From contig JAXFDY010000106.1 of assembly GCA_034172985.1 (NCBI GenBank), forward strand, positions 1 to 19,814: DNA of 19,814 nucleotides, written 5' to 3'. The DNA comes from CAG-303 sp034172985 (GTDB lineage: Bacteria; Bacillota; Clostridia; Lachnospirales; Lachnospiraceae). The translations under genes and the position numbers were made by a program. Shown piece after piece: positions 15,044 through 19,814 of this stretch (the first letter of the stretch is position 1; every line of letters begins with the position of its first letter). The notes below the pieces were generated by a model, which made no database searches, was not told the origin of the DNA, and was given only the letters and a program-made list of their open reading frames with translations.

Positions 15044-15583
15044 CTAAAACTCGATTTTCTTTACTTCTGTAAATCCTATTTCGACAGGAGTCTCCCTGCC
15101 AAACATGTCAACAGTAATAGTAACGCTCTGTTTGTGTTCATTAATACTCTTAATGACACCAACTGTATTTTCCCAGGCACCACCTGTTACCGTGACACTA
15201 TCACCTACTTCAAAATCAACTACAATCTTTGGAATATCAATACCCAATGATTTAATCTCATTCTCCGTAAGTGGAACCGGATTTGAACCCGGGCCCACAA
15301 ATCCTGTAACACCTCTTGTGTTTCTGACAACATACCATGTGTCTTCATTAAGGAACATACGAACCAGCACATATCCTGGAAGTAATTTTCTTTCCACCTG
15401 TTTCTTTGTTCCACTTTTCATTTCAATGGTGTCCTGCATAGGAACTGTGACTTCGAGGATCTGATCCTGAAGCTTTCTGTTTTCAACTGTTTTTTCAATA
15501 TCAGTCTTTACTTTGTTCTCATATCCTGAGTAGGTATGTACAACATACCATTTTGCTTCTCTATCCTGTTCCTTCTCTTCCAT
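15044..15583 (-). CDS. nusG: transcription termination/antitermination factor NusG
   Basis: The 179-residue protein binds the RNA polymerase clamp and modulates pausing, termination and coupling to translation. The NGN domain begins WYVVHTYSGYENKVK and includes KLLPGYVLVRM and the RNTRGVTGFVGPG loop; the KOW domain contains VGDSVTVTGGAWENTVGVIKS. There is no inserted domain. I start at the ATG at 15583, giving MEEKEQD, because the ATG at 15595 abuts the only AAGGA (no spacing); the 12-bp longer form cannot be excluded. It follows the secE stop by 15 bp. Confidence 0.97.
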   Translation of the reverse strand: MEEKEQDREAKWYVVHTYSGYENKVKTDIEKTVENRKLQDQILEVTVPMQDTIEMKSGTKKQVERKLLPGYVLVRMFLNEDTWYVVRNTRGVTGFVGPGSNPVPLTENEIKSLGIDIPKIVVDFEVGDSVTVTGGAWENTVGVIKSINEHKQSVTITVDMFGRETPVEIGFTEVKKIEF

Positions 15584-15598
15584 ACATTCACCCATTCC

Positions 15599-15874
15599 TT
15601 ACGTTAATAACAAGTCAAGCACCGCCTGTATCAGTAAATCAGATACTTTAACGGCGATAGCAACAAAGATTGAAACAAGGACTACGGCAGTTGTACTCTT
15701 AACAACCTTTAACTTGTCAGGCCAGACAATTTTCTTAAACTCTGCCTTCATTCCTGCAAACCGGCTCTTCTTTGTTTTGTTATCAGACTTCTTGTCCGAT
15801 GATTTGCTTTCTGCAGATGCAAGGGTTGTTTTTTCTACTTCCGGAGTTGTTTCTGTCGATACAGTTTCGCTCAT
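15599..15874 (-). CDS. secE: preprotein translocase subunit SecE
   Basis: The 91-residue product is the small Sec translocon subunit that stabilises SecY. It has a polar, Ser/Lys/Thr-rich N-terminal tail of about 40 residues, the conserved amphipathic segment AEFKKIVWPDKLKVVKST, and one membrane helix (VVLVSIFVAIAVKVSDLLI). I start at the ATG at 15874 (MSETV), which has SD GGAGGT at good spacing; an upstream in-frame ATG at 15892 precedes that SD and is less likely. It lies between rpmG and nusG, the usual order. Confidence 0.95.
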   Translation of the reverse strand: MSETVSTETTPEVEKTTLASAESKSSDKKSDNKTKKSRFAGMKAEFKKIVWPDKLKVVKSTTAVVLVSIFVAIAVKVSDLLIQAVLDLLLT

Positions 15875-15892
15875 ATCCTTACCTCCATCCAA

Positions 15893-16042
15893 TTACTTTG
15901 TTTCCTTGTGTAATGTGTGTGATTTACAGAATCTGCAATACTTCTTTGTTTCCATTCTGTCCGGATGTGTTTTCTTATCTTTCGTCATGTTGTAATTACG
16001 CTGCTTACATTCCGTACATGCCAATGTGATCTTTACGCGCAC
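15893..16042 (-). CDS. rpmG: 50S ribosomal protein L33
   Basis: The 49-residue protein is encoded from a GTG start at 16042 (MRVKITLACTECKQRNY), preceded by SD GGAGGTG. It is the zinc-binding C+ form: CTEC near the N-terminus and CRFC near the C-terminus. The reading frame is open upstream to 16144, but that extension runs through the promoter and leader and has no family similarity. It is the first gene of the rpmG-secE-nusG-rplK-rplA unit. Confidence 0.96.
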   Translation of the reverse strand: MRVKITLACTECKQRNYNMTKDKKTHPDRMETKKYCRFCKSHTLHKETK

Positions 16043-16087
16043 AGTTTCCACCTCCACTAAATTTTTATTTTGCTTGCTTTTTTCTTC

Positions 16088-16103
16088 GCACAAAAATTTG
16101 TGC
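16088..16103 (-). other. stem-loop in rpmG leader
   Basis: GCACAAA and TTTGTGC are separated by two bases, forming a perfect inverted repeat in the leader between the promoter and rpmG. On the minus strand it is preceded, not followed, by nine T residues, so it is not a terminator for this unit. Confidence 0.55.
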
Positions 16104-16134
16104 AAAAAAAAAGGACTTCTTCCATAGCTCATAT

Positions 16135-16163
16135 AATATAGCATATCAGTTTTTGAAAGTCAA
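16135..16163 (-). promoter_or_regulatory. promoter of rpmG-secE-nusG-rplKA
   Basis: On the minus strand TTGACT (16158-16163), a 17-bp spacer and TATATT (16135-16140) form a good sigma-A promoter. The expected start near 16128 gives a leader of about 85 nt before the GTG start of rpmG. Confidence 0.82.
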
Positions 16164-16220
16164 TCCTTTTTTTAGTTACCCTGTTACTATTTCAAATTTG
16201 ACTGTAAATCATAACAATTA

Positions 16221-17504
16221 CTATACATAGCCGTTGAACATCATCCCACTGTAAATAGAAGAAACATAAGGACTTGTAAAATTCCTGACCGGATTTGGAT
16301 ATACAATCATCTTCTTATTGACATAATTCATAGGATTTACCGACATATCATCTGCTTTTCGCACTAATGCCTTTTTCAAAGAGTTTAACTGCTCCAATCC
16401 TTCTTCAATATTTCCTTCTTCTGCAGACTGTACCAAAATGGATTCTTCTATCTGGATATGTCCATCGTCCAGCACTGTAAATCCTGCCGAATCCAACCCT
16501 TCTTTGTAATGTTTCGCTGTTCTCTGTATCTCATTCAACAGTCTGTCAGAATCTTCTCCATCTGCGGCGTGGGTCATCGCCATATCTACCATAGAATTAT
16601 ATACATCTACCAGTTCCGTTACATTTTCCATCATAGAATCAAAATCCGGTTTCATCTCAATCTGCACAGTCTCGTCTCCCGTATTATTTAACCTGACCTT
16701 GAAATTCTTCATCACCGTAAACTGATTATTTGTCGAAGCATGTTCCTCACCATTGATTTCAAACAATGCATTTCCCGGTTTTGACACCACCTGATCCAAC
16801 CCCAGTAGCTCTACTATATTTCCCTCTTCGCTTTTTTCATTATGTACAATCTCAAAGGTCAATCCCTTTTTATTTAAATCAATCAATCCTGTATTTTCGG
16901 ATACAATGGACAATGCAGTTTCTCCCTCTGAATTTTCCTGAATACCAGCATTCAACCCAATATCTGCTCTGTTAATCAATCTTGCAATCTGATTTTGTAC
17001 CTCTCTGTTACTTTTTTTCTCACTCACATCAAAAGAAAACTCATATGTATATTTTCCGATGGAGAGGTCGAAAGAATAACTTCCCGGACTTACCGCATGT
17101 TCCTCCGGATCCAGATACTCACTCACATTCACCTGGGATTTTGCCAGACTTTTTACCCGAATATCAAAGCCTGTCGTTTCTTCTTCCGGCTGGCCTATAT
17201 ATTCCACAGATACCAGATTTTCATTCGTAGAACCCGCTTTTTTTCTTGAAAATGCCGCAATACTTCCATCATCATTTGTAAGAGCTGCTGCCACATTTTT
17301 AAAATCTCTTGCACTTTCTTTAATATCAATGGCATACTTCTGTACTTCCGCCTGATCTCCTAACTTATAAAGCGGAGATTTGCGATTTATCTTCAGCATA
17401 GCATTATAGACATCCTGCAATTCGCTCTTTTTATGGCTGTCATATTTTGACATTTCTTTGTTTCGATAAGTTGATAAATAATAATTATATACACTGCTGA
17501 CCAC
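16221..17504 (-). CDS. FliD-like flagellar capping protein homologue (orphan)
   Basis: The 427-residue product has FliD-type features: FDIRVKSLAKSQVNVSEYL (the D2-D3 type core opening), FEINGEEH, and a C-terminal helical part with ENVTELVDVYNSMVDMA and GLEQLNSLKKALVRKADDM. It lacks the normal FliD N-terminus (GIDT/LVQQLM type); instead it begins MVSSVYNYYLSTYRNK, and it ends with an aromatic-rich tail PYVSSIYSGMMFNGYV. There is no signal peptide. I start at the GTG at 17504 because it has SD AAGGAGGTGA eight bases away; the frame is open to 17609 but that part lies across the promoter. No flagellin, hook or export gene is near. Its role is unknown; a cap-derived surface or structural protein is one guess. 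Confidence 0.72.
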   Translation of the reverse strand: MVSSVYNYYLSTYRNKEMSKYDSHKKSELQDVYNAMLKINRKSPLYKLGDQAEVQKYAIDIKESARDFKNVAAALTNDDGSIAAFSRKKAGSTNENLVSVEYIGQPEEETTGFDIRVKSLAKSQVNVSEYLDPEEHAVSPGSYSFDLSIGKYTYEFSFDVSEKKSNREVQNQIARLINRADIGLNAGIQENSEGETALSIVSENTGLIDLNKKGLTFEIVHNEKSEEGNIVELLGLDQVVSKPGNALFEINGEEHASTNNQFTVMKNFKVRLNNTGDETVQIEMKPDFDSMMENVTELVDVYNSMVDMAMTHAADGEDSDRLLNEIQRTAKHYKEGLDSAGFTVLDDGHIQIEESILVQSAEEGNIEEGLEQLNSLKKALVRKADDMSVNPMNYVNKKMIVYPNPVRNFTSPYVSSIYSGMMFNGYV

Positions 17505-17540
17505 GCAAATCACCTCCTTGTACTTGTAACTCGCAATCAA

Positions 17541-17558
17541 AAGAAAATCCATTTTCTT
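17541..17558 (-). other. hairpin in FliD-like gene leader
   Basis: AAGAAAAT and ATTTTCTT are perfect 8-bp arms around two bases, just downstream of the predicted start of transcription. On the minus strand TTTTCTTTTG follows the centre, so a weak attenuator is conceivable but not shown. Confidence 0.4.
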
Positions 17559-17564
17559 AGCTTT

Positions 17565-17593
17565 ATGATAAATCAGCCGGTACCCATTGTCAA
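17565..17593 (-). promoter_or_regulatory. promoter of FliD-like gene
   Basis: On the minus strand TTGACA (17588-17593), a 17-bp spacer and TATCAT (17565-17570) form a sigma-A-type promoter. It is not a sigma-D (FliA) flagellar promoter, which would read like TAAA ... GCCGATAA. The start near 17558 supports the GTG at 17504. Confidence 0.8.
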
Positions 17594-17624
17594 TTGTAAA
17601 AAGCAACAAATTCTCCTTATTTTT

Positions 17625-17653
17625 TTGACAAAATGACTACTTTCATATATAAT
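17625..17653 (+). promoter_or_regulatory. promoter of YvyF-like gene
   Basis: TTGACA (17625-17630), a 17-bp spacer and TATAAT (17648-17653) give a perfect consensus on the plus strand. The expected start near 17660 leaves a leader of about 29 nt. The two divergent -35 boxes are 31 bp apart, so one regulator or supercoiling could couple both genes (inference). Confidence 0.88.
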
Positions 17654-17688
17654 AAAAACAGATTTTGTTTGTAAAGGAGCTGGATGGA

Positions 17689-18156
17689 TTGAAAGATGCA
17701 GATATAAAATGGATCCTGGGCGACAGGCCCGTAGTATGCAGTAAATGCTCTGCTTCTCTTTATTACAAGGGATCCGGGCGATATGAATGCAGTGAATGTA
17801 AACATAATGAGTATGATGATTTCGGAAAGGTAAAGTTATTTATCGATGAACACGGACCATCTAATGCTTCCCTTATTTCTAAAGAAACAGGCGTATCCAT
17901 GGAAAAGCTGAATGTAATGCTTCGTGACGGCAAGGTGGAAATTCCTGAAGGAAGCAAATTTTATATCAAATGCGAGAAATGTGGCTGTGCCATTCGATAT
18001 GGCCGTTTTTGCCCCGATTGTGTAAAGCGTACTGCCGGAGACTTAAAACAGGCATTTTATGTGTCCGGTATGGGTGAAAAGCCAAGAAACACCGGAAATA
18101 TGCGTTTTTTACAAAAAGAAGATTCTTCAAAAGGAACACAAAGGCATTACAGATAA
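17689..18156 (+). CDS. YvyF-like (flagellar operon protein type) zinc-ribbon protein
   Basis: The 155-residue product has two cysteine pairs at the N-terminus (VCSKCSASLYY ... ECSEC), a winged-helix-like middle (KVKLFIDEHGPSNASLISKETGVSMEKLNVMLRDGKV) and a C-terminal zinc ribbon (KCEKCGCAIRYGRFCPDC). The middle and C-terminal parts match the pattern of YvyF, a protein often encoded with flgM/flgN in Firmicutes. The extra N-terminal ribbon differs from classical YvyF. I start at the TTG at 17689: AAAGGAG lies nine bases before it and the promoter puts the RNA start near 17660; an earlier in-frame TTG at 17665 is almost at the RNA start. Function is not known; nucleic-acid binding is plausible. 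It is the only plus-strand gene, and it ends within a hairpin. Confidence 0.75.
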   Translation: MKDADIKWILGDRPVVCSKCSASLYYKGSGRYECSECKHNEYDDFGKVKLFIDEHGPSNASLISKETGVSMEKLNVMLRDGKVEIPEGSKFYIKCEKCGCAIRYGRFCPDCVKRTAGDLKQAFYVSGMGEKPRNTGNMRFLQKEDSSKGTQRHYR

Positions 18157-18167
18157 TGCCTTTGTGT
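18136..18167. terminator. convergent hairpin between YvyF-like and aminotransferase genes
   Basis: Perfect 13-bp arms ACACAAAGGCATT and AATGCCTTTGTGT enclose six bases and contain the YvyF-like stop codon; the aminotransferase stop follows directly. The minus-strand side continues TCCTTTTG, weakly U-rich, while the plus side has no U-tract. A shared terminator for converging transcripts is likely, with better support on the minus strand. Confidence 0.7.
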
Positions 18168-18168
18168 G

Positions 18169-19416
18169 TTACCATAAACCTTCTATCACGGTACAGATTC
18201 TGTCTAAATCTTCCTCATCCATCTTCGTATCACTCGGAAGACAGACTCCTCTTCTAAATATGGTTCCCGAAATACTGTTATCCGCTCCATTTTCAAAATC
18301 GACAGTGCAAAGTGCTGTCTCTAACGATGTCACAAAATCCTTCTCTGCAAAAACAGGTTGCAGATGCATCGGTTTCCATACCGGTCTGCTTTCTACATCA
18401 TCTTTTTCCAAAGCATCCATAAGCTCTCCTGGTTTAACTTTACACTCGTCAGCCAGTTGAATCGCTGTAAGCCAGCAATTATTCCCAGAATGCTCATCAG
18501 ATTTCATCAATGTAAGCCCCTCCAGCCTTTCCAGCCGTTCTTTGTAATATGCATATATTGCTCTTTTCTGTTCTATCCTCTGATTCAGGACTTTTAATTG
18601 TCCTCTTCCAATACCAGCTACTACATTGCTCATCCTGTAATTGTATCCCATCTCTGTATGCTGATACCATCTTGCCGGTTGTCTTGCCTGAGTGGCAAGA
18701 TATAGTGCCCGCTTCGCTTTCTCCCTGGCATCCACCGTATTGCACAGCAGCATTCCGCCGCCAGATGTAGTGATGATCTTATTACCATTAAAACTGATAA
18801 TACCGTAATCTCCAAAGGTTCCCGTACTTCTTTCTGTTCCTGCAGTCAGGACCTGACCATCCGGTGCTTTCATATCATCCTGTACAGTATAAGTGGTACC
18901 CAGGCTTTCTGCTGCATCTTCAATCACAGGACAATCATATTTTCTGCAAATACTGATAATTTCGTCCCATTTTGCCGGCACTCCATAAAGATTCACCACG
19001 ACTACAGCCTTTGGCTTTTTTCCTATAGATAAATATTTCTCAAAAGCCTTTTCCAATGCTCTCGGGTCCATATTCCATGTATCTTCTTCACTATCAATAA
19101 ATACCGGCTCTCCCCCTTGATAAAGAATGGGATTTGCCGTTGCAGAAAAAGTTAAATCTGAGCAGAAAACCAAATCCCCACATTCCACTCCCACTAGTTT
19201 CAGTGCGAGATGAATCGCCGATGTTCCCGAAGATAGTGCGACGGTTGCCTCTGCCCCCAGATAATCTTTCATTTCCTGTTCGAATTCCGTAACATTTTTT
19301 CCTAAGGGTGCTATCCAGTTTGTATCAAATGCTTCCTTTATATATTTCTGTTCATAGCCTTCCTCCGACATATGAGGAGAAGCCAGATATATATGCTTTT
19401 TCTCTTTCATTTTCAT
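18169..19416 (-). CDS. DegT/DnrJ/EryC1/StrS aminotransferase, EpsN-like
   Basis: The 415-residue PLP enzyme likely transfers an amino group to a nucleotide-linked 4-keto sugar. Landmarks are IYLASPHMSEEG, NWIAPLGKNV, LSSGTSAIHLALKLVGV, VFIDSEEDTWNM, IEDAAESLG (PLP-ring aspartate D167) and SFNGNKIITTSGGG (Schiff-base lysine K213). The N-terminal half strongly resembles Bacillus EpsN, which acts in exopolysaccharide bacillosamine-type sugar synthesis; the exact sugar here is inferred only. About 15-20 extra residues (around 176-198) separate the aspartate motif from the GTFGDYG strand compared with EpsN as I recall it. The ATG directly follows the upstream gene's TAA (TAAATG), with AGGGA as SD, so the two are translationally coupled. 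A dehydratase and acetyltransferase might lie beyond the window. Confidence 0.93.
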   Translation of the reverse strand: MKMKEKKHIYLASPHMSEEGYEQKYIKEAFDTNWIAPLGKNVTEFEQEMKDYLGAEATVALSSGTSAIHLALKLVGVECGDLVFCSDLTFSATANPILYQGGEPVFIDSEEDTWNMDPRALEKAFEKYLSIGKKPKAVVVVNLYGVPAKWDEIISICRKYDCPVIEDAAESLGTTYTVQDDMKAPDGQVLTAGTERSTGTFGDYGIISFNGNKIITTSGGGMLLCNTVDAREKAKRALYLATQARQPARWYQHTEMGYNYRMSNVVAGIGRGQLKVLNQRIEQKRAIYAYYKERLERLEGLTLMKSDEHSGNNCWLTAIQLADECKVKPGELMDALEKDDVESRPVWKPMHLQPVFAEKDFVTSLETALCTVDFENGADNSISGTIFRRGVCLPSDTKMDEEDLDRICTVIEGLW

Positions 19417-19814
19417 TTATTCCCTCGTTCCAATCAGAACTTCCTTTCCTTCAAAAGCAAATCCATATTTTCTGATCCGTTCTCCGGAAATGCCTTTTTC
19501 CATCAGCAGCTTTTCATACTGTTTCTCCTCGATTTGTGCCAGTGCCGCTTCCACTGTATCCTCCAGTGTCTGCTCTCTTCTTCCGTTAAACACCTTAAAT
19601 TCCAGAATGATAGCATCATCCTCCTGTTTCTTTGGCTCCAGCATCACATCATATCTTCCAAATCCGCTCTCATGATTGGAAGTAACGGTATACCTGCCAC
19701 GCAAGTCTACCAGCAGTCCCAGCACAAACCCGTGGTAAAATCGTTCCGGCTGCTTCTTCGATGGCTTCGTTCCACTGTCAAAGCTTGAGAAAATGTTCTC
19801 TGCCACCTCGCTCA
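19417..19814 (-). CDS. PD-(D/E)XK nuclease-family protein, C-terminal part (cut by window edge)
   Basis: Only the last 132 codons are visible; the frame is open to the window edge, so the apparent GTG at 19806 is internal. The segment matches the C-terminal PD-(D/E)XK nuclease superfamily domain found behind AAA-ATPase-like domains in many anaerobic Firmicutes: RFYHGFVLGLLVDL, then SGFGRYDVMLEP with the catalytic-type Asp, then AIILEFKVF supplying the E-x-K pair. Counting from 19806 these are D53, E69 and K71. The expected N-terminal ATPase-like domain would lie to the right. Function of these full-length proteins is not established; defence or selfish-element roles are guesses. It is coupled to the aminotransferase without a gap. 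Confidence 0.82.
   Translation of the reverse strand, partial: SEVAENIFSSFDSGTKPSKKQPERFYHGFVLGLLVDLRGRYTVTSNHESGFGRYDVMLEPKKQEDDAIILEFKVFNGRREQTLEDTVEAALAQIEEKQYEKLLMEKGISGERIRKYGFAFEGKEVLIGTRE

Noticed and set aside
16088..16103. Hairpin with an adjacent run of T as terminator
   Set aside because: On the transcribed strand the T run comes before the hairpin, not after it.
16043..16144. Longer N-terminus of L33
   Set aside because: The extension crosses the leader and promoter and is not part of L33; the GTG at 16042 has a good SD.
16141..16220. Terminator for the FliD-like gene
   Set aside because: Only a weak mismatched stem (TAGT-ACTA type) without a U-tract is present, so none is called.
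17505..17609. Longer N-terminus of the FliD-like protein
   Set aside because: The extension spans the predicted promoter and RNA start, while the GTG at 17504 has a strong SD.
17665..17688. Earlier TTG start for the YvyF-like gene
   Set aside because: It lies about five bases from the predicted RNA start and before the SD.
1..19814. CRISPR arrays, tRNA or rRNA genes, insertion sequences
   Set aside because: No regularly spaced repeats, tRNA-like cloverleaf, rRNA motif or transposase was seen on reading through.

Overview
The window carries the rpmG-secE-nusG-rplKAJL-rpoBC ribosomal protein / RNA polymerase cluster of a low-GC Gram-positive anaerobe, with rpsL at the left edge cut by the window. 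Protein style suggests Clostridia, most likely family Lachnospiraceae (inference): the RpoB N-terminus, the four-cysteine L33, the acidic RpoB and RpoC tails, and the FliD-like, YvyF-like and PD-(D/E)XK proteins all fit. The species cannot be told from the sequence. Except for one gene at 17689-18156, everything reads on the minus strand, so gene order runs from high to low coordinates.

Right side (18169-19814): the C-terminal end of a PD-(D/E)XK nuclease-family protein is directly coupled (TAAATG) to an EpsN-like sugar aminotransferase. A long hairpin then lies between this gene and the convergent YvyF-like zinc-ribbon gene. The YvyF-like gene is divergent from a FliD-like gene; two good sigma-A promoters lie back to back between them. 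Both proteins resemble flagellar proteins, yet no other flagellar gene is present.

Centre (4757-16163): the machinery cluster is split by terminator-promoter modules into separate units: (i) rpmG-secE-nusG-rplK-rplA; (ii) rplJ-rplL, with an L10-type autoregulatory leader and attenuator; (iii) rpoB-rpoC plus a formate/nitrite-family channel gene that starts 6 bp after rpoC. Each unit has a near-consensus promoter with a 17-bp spacer.

Left side (471-3858): between rpoC and rpsL, where many bacteria keep a continuous cluster, there is a promoter-driven three-gene unit. It encodes a dCache-HAMP-GGDEF diguanylate cyclase, a membrane-anchored PrsA/SurA-N-like protein without a prolyl isomerase domain, and a Zn-dependent phospholipase C family protein. 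rpsL follows from its own consensus promoter.

Most notable observations: a 19-residue in-frame insertion in RpoC just before the beta' zipper; inverted repeats of identical geometry around the -10 boxes of the rpoB and rpsL promoters; a formate-channel gene joined to the RNA polymerase operon; an orphan FliD-like/YvyF-like pair; two terminators with a common inner stem module; and a candidate antiterminator/terminator switch in the rplJ leader. No CRISPR array, IS element, tRNA or rRNA was seen.
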